Positions 9,944 to 16,961 of a stretch of DNA of 37,515 nucleotides are shown here, in pieces (position 1 is the stretch's first letter; every line of letters starts with the position of its first letter). Location of the stretch: NCBI GenBank assembly GCA_021780435.1, contig JAJXYV010000055.1:1-37515 (forward strand), read 5' to 3'. The DNA is from Pseudomonadota bacterium. GTDB lineage: Bacteria > Pseudomonadota > Alphaproteobacteria > Rhizobiales > Beijerinckiaceae. The notes under the pieces are model-generated. The model was not told the DNA's origin, did not search any database, and saw nothing but the letters and a program-made list of their open reading frames with translations. The translations under genes and the position numbers were made by a program.

Positions 9944-10070
9944 CGAGGCCGCCTTTCGCGCTGGAAGAAAATCGACGCCAAACTTGACGGCCGCCCGCGC
10001 GAGATGGTGCGCGAATCACCTGACGCGGCCGTATGTGTCAGCGTTTCCTTAAATCACGGCTTTGGCAAGC

Positions 10071-10086
10071 TTTGCGGCGCCGCAAA
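10071..10086. repeat. 16-bp perfect palindrome
   Basis: TTTGCGGCGCCGCAAA, self-complementary over 16 bases, 14 bases after the stop of the dehydrogenase gene and about 130 bases upstream of the ParF-like gene. As RNA it could form a 6-bp stem with a GCGC loop but has no following U-run, so a terminator is weakly supported; a DNA-binding site is the alternative. Confidence 0.45.
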
Positions 10087-10099
10087 TTGTGCATGGCGG

Positions 10100-11038
10100 T
10101 CAGGAATAGACGCCGAGGTCCTGGCTGATCTCGATCGCGTGGACCACCGCGCGCGCGATCCGGGCGTTTTCTTCGGGAAATTCACCGTTGCGGATGAAGC
10201 GGGCGAAGGCTGAAAGCTCGTCGGCCAGCGCGTCATGGGCGTCGATCTTGTATTCCGCCGTCTTGACGGCGCTGAAATTGTCCCTGGCGAGCTGGGCGGT
10301 CGGCGTGGCGTCATAGACGCTGACCCTCGCCGTCAGCTCGTCCAGCTTGACGATCCTGCCGTCGAGCGTGGCCACGGCGAGGCGCCGCCGCTCGGAGGCG
10401 ACCCAGCTGCTTTCGACATGGCCGGTCATGCCGCCTTCGAACGCCAGGAACATCTGGGCCTGGGCCGCGGGGCAGCCGCCATAGGCGCGCTGGACATGGC
10501 GGGCGGAGAGGGGCCGCCGTCCGGTGACGAAGATCGCGTTGGCGATGTCATGCACGGCGAGGTCGAGCAGCACGCTGTTCTTCTGGATGCGGCCGATGCC
10601 GCGGCGGCGCGCGTCGAAATGCAGGACAGGCCGGCCCGATTCCGCGATCAGGCGCTTCATCAGCAGGACGCCGGGATTGAACAAGGTGGTGTGGCCGGTC
10701 ATGGCCACGAGGCCCCTGGCGCGGGCGAGCGCGGCGATTTCGTCGCAATCGGCCGAGGTCATGGCGAGCGGCTTGGCGATCAGGACATTCTTGCCGGCCT
10801 CGAGCAGGGTTCGGGCGAACTCCGCATGGGTGTGATTCGGCGTCGTCACCACGCAGGCCTGGATCGAGCGGTCCCCGAGAATGGCCTCGAGCGACGGCGC
10901 GACCTCGACATGGGCGATCTTGTGTCCGGCATGATGGTCGAAAGTGCTTTTCAGCGTGAAATCGGGCAAGGCCGCAAGTTTGTTGGCCAGTGTCTGCCCC
11001 CAGGGGCCAAGCCCGATGACGGAAATATTGATGGTCAT
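10100..11038 (-). CDS. Gfo/Idh/MocA family dehydrogenase, candidate GnnA/WlbA-type nucleotide-sugar oxidase
   Basis: A 312-residue oxidoreductase. Rossmann motif VIGLGPWGQTLANKLA at residues 7-22, TTPNHTHAEFA at 65-75, and DLAVHDIA with D159 and H163 at the usual catalytic site. The family motif E-K-P reads A88-K89-P90, so the lysine is kept but the preceding glutamate is lost. It faces a WbpE/GnnB-like aminotransferase gene divergently. In WbpB/WbpE and GnnA/GnnB pairs the dehydrogenase oxidises C3 of a UDP-GlcNAc derivative and the aminotransferase adds an amino group. Start 11038 or 11047 is possible; neither has a strong ribosome site. Specific assignment is inferred from context. Confidence 0.83.
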   Translation of the reverse strand: MTINISVIGLGPWGQTLANKLAALPDFTLKSTFDHHAGHKIAHVEVAPSLEAILGDRSIQACVVTTPNHTHAEFARTLLEAGKNVLIAKPLAMTSADCDEIAALARARGLVAMTGHTTLFNPGVLLMKRLIAESGRPVLHFDARRRGIGRIQKNSVLLDLAVHDIANAIFVTGRRPLSARHVQRAYGGCPAAQAQMFLAFEGGMTGHVESSWVASERRRLAVATLDGRIVKLDELTARVSVYDATPTAQLARDNFSAVKTAEYKIDAHDALADELSAFARFIRNGEFPEENARIARAVVHAIEISQDLGVYS

Positions 11039-11210
11039 GTTCGCCATGTGACGCTTGTGCGTTTCTTTCGCGGAGATCCCGGAATTTAGAGCGCAGGTGG
11101 AGAATGGTGCAACGGCGCGCGGGGCGGGGCCTTGGCCCGTCAAGCGTTGGCCTTAGCACGGCGCGGGGGCGCGGCGCCAGCCCCACGGCTCTGGCGGGCG
11201 TTTTTCTAGT

Positions 11211-11230
11211 GACGCGGCGTGATTCGCGTC
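11211..11230. repeat. inverted repeat GACGCG-N8-CGCGTC
   Basis: Perfect six-base arms (11211-11216 and 11225-11230) separated by eight bases, directly followed by GTATAG, a possible -10 element on the plus strand. The shape fits a dimeric regulator site near a promoter of the divergent amino-sugar gene pair. Confidence 0.35.
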
Positions 11231-11280
11231 GTATAGGCCCCCAACCGTGCGCGGGAATCTGCAAATCACCCCCACATGGC

Positions 11281-11417
11281 CGACCGCTTGCGGGGTCGCC
11301 GCGCGCTCCGGCGCGCCCCGACCACTCGCGGGACGTTTTTACCGCTTGCTCTGGCGTGCGCTGACCGCTCGCGGGAGGTTTTTGCCGCTCGCTCCGGCGT
11401 ATGCCGACCGCTCGCGG
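11281..11417 (+). repeat. imperfect tandem repeat, about 43 bp x 3 plus a partial copy
   Basis: Units begin with CGACC(G/A)CT(T/C)GCGGG at 11281, 11319, 11362 and (partial) 11405. Periods are 38, 43 and 43 bases. The two 43-base units match at about 35 of 43 positions; each holds GACCxCTCGCGGGA, then GTTTTT, then CCGCTxGCTCxGGCGT. The first unit lacks the T-run. The array ends about 20 bases before the aminotransferase start codon, so it would lie in the promoter or the 5' leader. Confidence 0.8.
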
Positions 11418-11440
11418 TTATTGAACGAGGAGTTTTCTGA

Positions 11441-12574
11441 ATGTCCGCGCCCATGATGCCTTTCATCGACCTCTCAGCCCAGCGCGCGCGCATCGTGGAC
11501 AAGATCGAGGCGGCGGTCCGGAAGGTCATCCATCATGGCGCCTACATCATGGGGCCGGAGGTCTTCGAACTGGAAAAGCAGCTTGGGTCCTTCTGCGGCG
11601 CGAAACATGTCATTTCCTGCGCCAGCGGCACGGACGCGCTGACGCTTGTCCTGCTCGCCAAGGGCGTCAAGCCCGGCGTCGCCGTCCTCTGTCCGAGCTT
11701 CACCTTCGCCGCCACCGCCGAAGCAGTGGCGCTGCTCGGAGGAACGCCTTATTTCGTCGATGTCCTGCCCGACACCTTCAACATGGATCCGGCTTCGCTC
11801 GAGGCCGGAATCGTCGAAGCGCGCCGCGCGGGGCTCGAGCCGGCCGGGGTGATCGCGGTCGATCTGTTCGGCCAGCCGGCCGATTACGCCGCGATCGAGC
11901 CGATTTGCGCGCGCGAGGGCCTCTGGCTCCTGTGCGACGCCGCCCAGTCCTTCGGCGCCGCCTATCACGGCCGCAAGCTCGGAACCTTCGGCCTGGCGAC
12001 GACCACCAGCTTCTTCCCGGCCAAGCCGCTCGGCGCCTATGGCGACGGCGGCGCGGTCTTCACCGACGACGCCGAACTCGCCGAGGTCCTGCGCTCCCTG
12101 CGCGTCCATGGCCAGGGCGTCGACAAATATGACAATGTCCGCATTGGCGTCACCGGGCGTCTCGATACGATCCAGGCGGCCGTGCTGCTGGAAAAGCTCG
12201 CGATCTTCCCCGATGAGATCAGGGCGCGCGACGCGATCGCCGCGCGCTACAGCGAAGGGCTGCGCGCCGTCGCGGTCCCGCCGGTCGTGGCCGCCGGCTG
12301 CGAATCCGTCTGGGCGCAATATACGATCCGGCTCGAGCCGGGCCAGCGCGATGGACTGGTCGCCGCGCTGAAAGACGCCGGAATCCCCACCGCCTGCTAT
12401 TATCCGGTCCCGCTGCACCGGCAGACCGCCTACCGCGCTTTCCCCTGCGTTGGCGGGACGCTCGCGGCCACGGATCAACTGGCGCAGGAAGTGCTGTCGC
12501 TGCCGATGCATCCCTATCTCGCCGCCGAGGCGCAGGATCGGATCATCGGCGCGGCGATCAAGCATCTCGGCTGA
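11441..12574 (+). CDS. DegT/DnrJ/EryC1/StrS aminotransferase, WbpE/GnnB-like
   Basis: A 377-residue PLP-dependent sugar aminotransferase. Strong similarity by eye to WbpE: FIDLSAQRARIVDKI at the N-terminus, YIMGPEVFELEKQL, ISCASGTDAL, SFTFAATAEAVALLG, DAAQSFGA, SFFPAKPLGAYGDGG with the Schiff-base lysine at K195, and LSLPMHPYL near the end. WbpE aminates UDP-3-keto-GlcNAcA; GnnB performs the matching reaction on UDP-3-keto-GlcNAc for 2,3-diaminoglucose lipid A. No other wbp genes are in the window, which makes GnnB a real alternative. GAGGAG precedes the ATG. Upstream lie the 43-bp repeats. Confidence 0.9.
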   Translation: MSAPMMPFIDLSAQRARIVDKIEAAVRKVIHHGAYIMGPEVFELEKQLGSFCGAKHVISCASGTDALTLVLLAKGVKPGVAVLCPSFTFAATAEAVALLGGTPYFVDVLPDTFNMDPASLEAGIVEARRAGLEPAGVIAVDLFGQPADYAAIEPICAREGLWLLCDAAQSFGAAYHGRKLGTFGLATTTSFFPAKPLGAYGDGGAVFTDDAELAEVLRSLRVHGQGVDKYDNVRIGVTGRLDTIQAAVLLEKLAIFPDEIRARDAIAARYSEGLRAVAVPPVVAAGCESVWAQYTIRLEPGQRDGLVAALKDAGIPTACYYPVPLHRQTAYRAFPCVGGTLAATDQLAQEVLSLPMHPYLAAEAQDRIIGAAIKHLG

Positions 12575-12582
12575 TTCTGGCC

Positions 12583-12616
12583 AAGAAAAAGCCCGCCGCG
12601 GGGAAACGCGGCGGGC
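12583..12616 (-). terminator. rho-independent terminator of ppa
   Basis: A perfect 10-bp stem GCCCGCCGCG/CGCGGCGGGC (12591-12600 with 12607-12616) around a six-base loop. On the minus strand it is followed by TTTTTCTT (12590 down to 12583). It lies 20 bases after the ppa stop. On the plus strand it could also stop readthrough from the aminotransferase gene, although no U-run follows. Confidence 0.85.
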
Positions 12617-12636
12617 GCTCGTGACCGGAGCCGGCC

Positions 12637-13173
12637 TTACTTCTTTTCGATTTTCGCGCGCTCGATCGCTTCCGCGATGACGCGCTTGGCCTCGGCGGCG
12701 TCGCCCCAGCCGGCGAACTTGACCCATTTGCCCGGCTCGAGATCCTTGTAGTGGACGAAGAAGTGCTCGATCTGCTTCCAGGTGATTTCGGGCAGGTCGG
12801 TATAGTTCAGCACCTTGTCGTAGCGCTTGGTGAGCTTGTGGCTCGGCACCGCGATGATCTTCTCGTCGCCGCCGCCTTCATCCTCCATCTTCAGCACGCC
12901 GATCGGGCGCACATTGATGTAGGAGCCGGCGATCAGCGGGCGGGTGTTGGCGACGAGGACGTCGCAGGGGTCGCCGTCTTCCGAGAGCGTGTGCGGAATG
13001 AAGCCGTAATTGCCGGGATAGCGCATCGGCGTATAGAGGAAGCGGTCGACGAAGAGCGTGCCGACCTCCTTGTCCATCTCATATTTGACCGGCTCGCCGC
13101 CAATCGGAACCTCAATCAGGACATTGACATCGTCGGGGGGATTCTTGCCGATTTTAATGGCGTCAAGACGCAT
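12637..13173 (-). CDS. ppa: inorganic pyrophosphatase (family I)
   Basis: A 178-residue soluble pyrophosphatase that splits pyrophosphate from biosynthetic reactions into phosphate. The family I pattern is clear: [17 protein letters not shown], the [20 protein letters not shown] motif region with the metal-binding aspartates, and [16 protein letters not shown]. Length is canonical. GGAGAG precedes the ATG, and a strong terminator follows. It stands alone between the aminotransferase and the GNAT gene. Confidence 0.97.
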   Translation of the reverse strand: MRLDAIKIGKNPPDDVNVLIEVPIGGEPVKYEMDKEVGTLFVDRFLYTPMRYPGNYGFIPHTLSEDGDPCDVLVANTRPLIAGSYINVRPIGVLKMEDEGGGDEKIIAVPSHKLTKRYDKVLNYTDLPEITWKQIEHFFVHYKDLEPGKWVKFAGWGDAAEAKRVIAEAIERAKIEKK

Positions 13174-13266
13174 TGCGCTCTCCGATGGTTGGCGTTCTGC
13201 CGCCCATTAGTCAGGGACGGGGGCAAAAGGCAACCCGAACTTTCCGCGCATTGCGAGAGGGGGAAA

Positions 13267-13785
13267 TCAGGGCGTGAGGGGGCCAAATCCGAAAGCCAGC
13301 CGTCCCAGTTTCTCGCCGCCGAAATATTCGCTGGCGCGCCGAACCGGTTCGCCGCCGAGGCGGCGATAGAAGTCGATGGCGCGGCGGTTGTCGCTGAGCG
13401 TCCAGACCAGCATGGTGTTCAGGCCATTGTCGGCGAGGTCGCGCCGGCCTGCGCGGAACAGCCGTGAACCGAAGCCCAGGCCCTGATATTCCGGAGCGAG
13501 ATAGAGTTCGAAAATTTCGCCGCTGAAATCGAGCGCGGGCGCCCGGTTGCGCCCGTAGGAGACATAGCCGCCGATGGATCCGTGCTGCGAGAGCACCAGA
13601 AGGCGGCTGCCCTGCAAAACCGCGCTGCGCCACCAGTCCGGGCCGCGCCGGGCGATGAGGCGTTCAAGCTCGCGGCCGGGAATGAGACCCCGATAAGCCT
13701 CGCGCCACGCCGCGTCATGGACGGCGGCGATCTGCTCGGCGTCGCCCGGCATGGCTCTCCGGATGGTGATGAGCGCCTGGGACAT
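13267..13785 (-). CDS. GNAT family N-acetyltransferase
   Basis: A 172-residue acetyl-CoA-dependent acyltransferase. The fold is visible as ITIRRAMPGDAEQIAAVH at the N-terminus, IFELYLAPEYQGLGFGSRLF as the acetyl-CoA pyrophosphate-binding motif A (Q-x-x-G-x-G), and LSDNRRAIDFYRRLGGE near the C-terminus. Substrate unknown. It ends 93 bases upstream of the ppa start on the same strand and begins after the glycosyltransferase stop at 13842. Confidence 0.88.
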   Translation of the reverse strand: MSQALITIRRAMPGDAEQIAAVHDAAWREAYRGLIPGRELERLIARRGPDWWRSAVLQGSRLLVLSQHGSIGGYVSYGRNRAPALDFSGEIFELYLAPEYQGLGFGSRLFRAGRRDLADNGLNTMLVWTLSDNRRAIDFYRRLGGEPVRRASEYFGGEKLGRLAFGFGPLTP

Positions 13786-13841
13786 GCCATAATGTTAAGT
13801 CCGAGGGCGGGCGCCGCGCAAGATAACTCTTCTTAATCTTT

Positions 13842-15353
13842 TCAAACGTGGGCTTTCGGGCTTTCTTTCGTCTCGTCGCCTAAACCGCGTTGGACTGTCC
13901 GCGGACTTCGCGCGGCGTTCCAAAGGTCGGCCGCGACCGCATCCCACGTCCGGAGCTTCGCGCCGTTGATCGCTTCGACGCGCCGGGCCCGATGACCGGG
14001 GTCGAAGATCAAGCGGGAAAGCTTTTCATATATGTCGTCGTCGTCATAGGGGTCGCAATAATCGGCGAGGGGGCCGCCCGCTTCGGGCAGCGAGCTGCTT
14101 CGCGACGCCAGAGCGGGCCTGCCGAACCAGAGGCTCTCGCCAACGGGCAAGCCCCAGCCCTCATAATAGCTGACGCAAACGGAAAAGAGGCAATTCGCGT
14201 AAAGGAAGGCGAGTTCGCCGTCATCCGGCCGGTCAATCCATTTGACCTTTCCGAGCAGATGTCCGGTCGCGGTCAGGATGGCGCGGATTTCGCGGGAGCC
14301 AAAGCCGGGCTTTCCCGCAAGAATCAACTTTGGCGTTCCGGCTGGACGCTCCTGGCGCAGCCTGCTCCAGACGCCGATCAGGCGCGTGAGATTCTTGCGG
14401 GATTCGATCGTCCCCACAACCAGGACATAGGGATCGACCGCCGCGCGCAAAACCCGCGCGGTCGCGTGGTCGCGAAGACGATAGGAGCCGCGGTTGAACG
14501 CCGGAGGCGCGCGTCCCGCCGCCGGATCGGCGGGACGCAGAAGGAATTCCTGGGCGAGGGGAACGACGATCGGCGCAGCCCGATCGATCCGCCAGGATCG
14601 CGCGCAGGTTTCGATGTCTTTTCTTGTCGCGAACGAATTGGCGATGATGACGTCGGCAGTCTGGAAGACATGGCGGATATAAGCCTCGAATCGCGAAGCC
14701 GCCTCGTCGGAGACGTATTCCGGCGCGACCAGGGGGATGAGGTCGTGGACCATCTGGCAGACCGTGAATCCGGACGTCGCCTTGGTCTGCGCCAGGGCCG
14801 CGCCGTAGCTCGGGAAATCCCAGGTCGCGCCGAGGATCAGCAATCGGTCGTCACGACGGAAACGGGCGTCGCGCCAGTTTACACGCCGCCGGGGAGCGTT
14901 ACCGGGCGCGGTCCGGTCAATCTTTCTCTTCTTGAAAGAGCGGCCGCCATCGATTGCGTTCATGGTGGAAAGAAACAGATGTTTGTAACCTTGCCGCAGC
15001 AACTGACCTTTATATTTCGCGCGAAGATATTGTCCCAGAGATGCGTAGGAGCCATCGCTGCGGACGCTGTCGATTGCGAAATATTCGCAGAATGATTTGT
15101 GCGAATAGTTTTCATCGGAAGCAAAAAAATCCGAACAGGCTCTCTCGAAGCCGTTCTTGGCGGGGTTGAACCGGAAAATGTCCACGTTCTCGACGCCATG
15201 CATGGCGATGAACCCTTGAATGGTTCGCACGACGACGCGCTGGATGCCGCTGATTGTCGATTGTTCCGAGGCATAGGCCAGGAGGTCCGTCACGTCGACG
15301 CAGACCTGTGCGGGGAGCGGCGGGGAGGGCGAGAGTGACGACGCCGGAGTCAC
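13842..15353 (-). CDS. family 4-type glycosyltransferase (second gene of operon)
   Basis: A 503-residue GT-B glycosyltransferase. The N-terminal segment VCVDVTDLLAYASEQ with STISGIQRVV is typical of a subgroup of bacterial GT4 enzymes for surface polysaccharides. The C-terminal donor-binding domain starts near DPYVLVVGTIESRKN, and the EX7E motif is E-GWGLPVG-E in SYYEGWGLPVGESLWFG. The start is GTG 15353, overlapping the stop of the upstream glycosyltransferase by four bases (GTGA). No membrane segment is evident. The sugar and acceptor are unknown; with its partner it probably acts on LPS, exopolysaccharide or another glycan. Nearby nucleotide-amino-sugar genes fit an envelope role. Confidence 0.87.
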   Translation of the reverse strand: MTPASSLSPSPPLPAQVCVDVTDLLAYASEQSTISGIQRVVVRTIQGFIAMHGVENVDIFRFNPAKNGFERACSDFFASDENYSHKSFCEYFAIDSVRSDGSYASLGQYLRAKYKGQLLRQGYKHLFLSTMNAIDGGRSFKKRKIDRTAPGNAPRRRVNWRDARFRRDDRLLILGATWDFPSYGAALAQTKATSGFTVCQMVHDLIPLVAPEYVSDEAASRFEAYIRHVFQTADVIIANSFATRKDIETCARSWRIDRAAPIVVPLAQEFLLRPADPAAGRAPPAFNRGSYRLRDHATARVLRAAVDPYVLVVGTIESRKNLTRLIGVWSRLRQERPAGTPKLILAGKPGFGSREIRAILTATGHLLGKVKWIDRPDDGELAFLYANCLFSVCVSYYEGWGLPVGESLWFGRPALASRSSSLPEAGGPLADYCDPYDDDDIYEKLSRLIFDPGHRARRVEAINGAKLRTWDAVAADLWNAARSPRTVQRGLGDETKESPKAHV

Positions 15354-16774
15354 AGCGCGCCGCCCTGTCCGGTCTGCGCCGCAATCTCCGTGAGCCTCCG
15401 CCGGATGCTCTCGCCGACCGCGCGCGAGCCATATTTCTCTCGCACGAGATCTTGACCGGCGCGCGCTCGTTCCGCCGCAATCGCCGGATGATCGGCGACC
15501 TGCCGCATGATTGCCGCAGCCGCGTCTTCGTCCGGCTCGGCCCAGGCTTGCTTTTCCGACCAGGGATATTCATGGGCCTCGACATCGCGCAAGGCGAAGG
15601 GAACCGGGAATCCGGTCGCGTCGCACAGGAAATCCCGACTGCCCGAGAAGTCCGTCCCGATGACGATTTTGCCCATGCTCATCGCTTCCGCCATCCCGGC
15701 GCCGAACCCTTCGGAACGGTGCAGGGAGACATAGGCGTCGCAGGCGTGGATCAAGCTCAGCATAGGCTGACGCTCGAGCGTGCGATGGATGACAATGATG
15801 CGGGAATCCTGCGCCGCAAATTCGAAGAGGGCCTGTGCGGTGTCCGGATGGAGATCGATCGCGCCGATGGACTTGATGACGAGCCCGACATTTTCGTCTC
15901 CGCTGGCGAAGGCGCGTCGGAACGCGCGCGCGACGGCCACGGGATTTTTCCGATATGGCGAGGAAAAATAGTCGAAGCTGAAAAGGAAATAGAATCGGTC
16001 GGGATCCATCGCGAACGCGTCGCGGCCGTCGAAGGGGCCTTCGCCCGTATCGACGCAGGGTGGTATGATCGAAATGGCGCCCGGAAAAACGGCTTTCAGC
16101 GCATCGGCCACGAAATCGTTCGGCGCCCAGATCTCGTCGACGCCGCACAGCATGCGGCGCCAATCGGCGGGCGCCTGTGGAAGCTCCCAGAACGTGCGCA
16201 GAATGTTGTAGCCGCCCCGTGTAAGCTTGGGGCCGACCCTGCGAAAGACAACGGGAACCTGGTCCGGCGCCACTTCCATGAAATTCAACCCATAGGCGCG
16301 CCTGGTGGCGTAAAGCGCCGGCATGAAGGGTTCGATCAGGCGCGTTTCGATTCCCGCCCGGAATGGATAGATGGCCAAGGGAACGCCGGCCTGTTTGGCG
16401 GCGACGACATTGTTCCGGAATGACTGGCCAAGGCCAAGGTCGCCCTCGGCATATCCGATGAAAAGAACGCCGCGTCGTTTGCCGGGCGCGGGCAGGGATT
16501 CGATAGCGCGTCGGAGCGCGGCCTCGGCGCTCCGCAGTCTCTTGCCCGCGCCCGCCGCCGCCCGTTCCCAAGCGACCCCGATGGCTTCCCGGAGCGACCG
16601 TCGGCCATTGGATGGCGCGGGCTCGCGGCTTCGTCCGCGTTCGGTGGAGGCTCGTCCGCCCAAAGCCAGTTCGGTCGCTTCGGGTGTTGTTGCCGCCGAT
16701 TGTCGGGGCTGCGGGTCGCGAGTCCGAGCCTTCGAAGCCAGCAACGCGGCGTTCCGGGATGTTGTGACGACCAT
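15350..16774 (-). CDS. family 4-type glycosyltransferase with long basic N-terminal extension
   Basis: A 474-residue GT-B glycosyltransferase. Residues about 1-95 are Arg/Ala/Ser-rich and look disordered. The fold starts at KRRGVLFIGYAEGDLGLGQSF, with the GY and GLG elements of this GT4 group. The donor site carries E-GFGAGMA-E (HRSEGFGAGMAEAMSMG) followed by IGTDFSGS. ATG 16774 is preferred because GGAG lies about nine bases upstream; a TTG at 16792 would add six residues. It is the first gene of a two-gene operon, driven by the promoter with the 17-bp inverted repeat. Confidence 0.86.
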   Translation of the reverse strand: MVVTTSRNAALLASKARTRDPQPRQSAATTPEATELALGGRASTERGRSREPAPSNGRRSLREAIGVAWERAAAGAGKRLRSAEAALRRAIESLPAPGKRRGVLFIGYAEGDLGLGQSFRNNVVAAKQAGVPLAIYPFRAGIETRLIEPFMPALYATRRAYGLNFMEVAPDQVPVVFRRVGPKLTRGGYNILRTFWELPQAPADWRRMLCGVDEIWAPNDFVADALKAVFPGAISIIPPCVDTGEGPFDGRDAFAMDPDRFYFLFSFDYFSSPYRKNPVAVARAFRRAFASGDENVGLVIKSIGAIDLHPDTAQALFEFAAQDSRIIVIHRTLERQPMLSLIHACDAYVSLHRSEGFGAGMAEAMSMGKIVIGTDFSGSRDFLCDATGFPVPFALRDVEAHEYPWSEKQAWAEPDEDAAAAIMRQVADHPAIAAERARAGQDLVREKYGSRAVGESIRRRLTEIAAQTGQGGAL

Positions 16775-16807
16775 GAAAGCGGACTCCGTCAAACGCGTTC
16801 GACGGAT

Positions 16808-16836
16808 TTAATAAGTGGGAAAATTTCCCACGTCAA
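16808..16836 (-). promoter_or_regulatory. promoter of the glycosyltransferase operon with operator in the spacer
   Basis: Read on the minus strand: TTGACG (16836-16831), a 17-base spacer, and TATTAA (16813-16808). The spacer is almost entirely the inverted repeat listed next. Transcription would start near 16801, giving a leader of about 27 bases before the ATG at 16774. Confidence 0.65.
16815..16831. promoter_or_regulatory. 17-bp inverted repeat, candidate operator
   Basis: GTGGGAAAATTTCCCAC, eight-base perfect arms about a central A. It fills the space between the -35 and -10 boxes of the glycosyltransferase promoter, where a bound dimer would block RNA polymerase. The core GGGAAAATTTCCC recurs at 19025-19037 upstream of exbB and was not found elsewhere in the window. 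I know no regulator with this consensus. Confidence 0.7.
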
Positions 16837-16916
16837 ATATCAAAACGACCGAACCTGAGTTTTGCAGGCGATCGGACGTCGTATTGTGTTGAAGGGCCGG
16901 TCACGCCGAGCGCAAA

Positions 16917-16939
16917 CGGCCGGCGAGCATGGCCGGCCG
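16917..16939 (-). terminator. possible terminator hairpin after tonB
   Basis: CGGCCGGC and GCCGGCCG form an 8-bp stem around a seven-base loop, 22 bases after the tonB stop. Only TTTG follows on the minus strand, so rho-independent termination is weakly supported. Confidence 0.4.
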
Positions 16940-16961
16940 ACAAGTCCCTGCCGGCGCCCCG

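Larger units (their letters stand above)
11048..11440. promoter_or_regulatory. divergent intergenic region with tandem repeats and an inverted repeat
   Basis: About 390 bases without a supported gene, between the divergent dehydrogenase and aminotransferase genes. It must hold both promoters. It contains an inverted repeat GACGCG-N8-CGCGTC (11211-11230) next to a GTATAG sequence, and the 43-bp tandem repeats listed separately. GAGGAG at about 11427 is the ribosome site of the aminotransferase gene. Confidence 0.6.
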
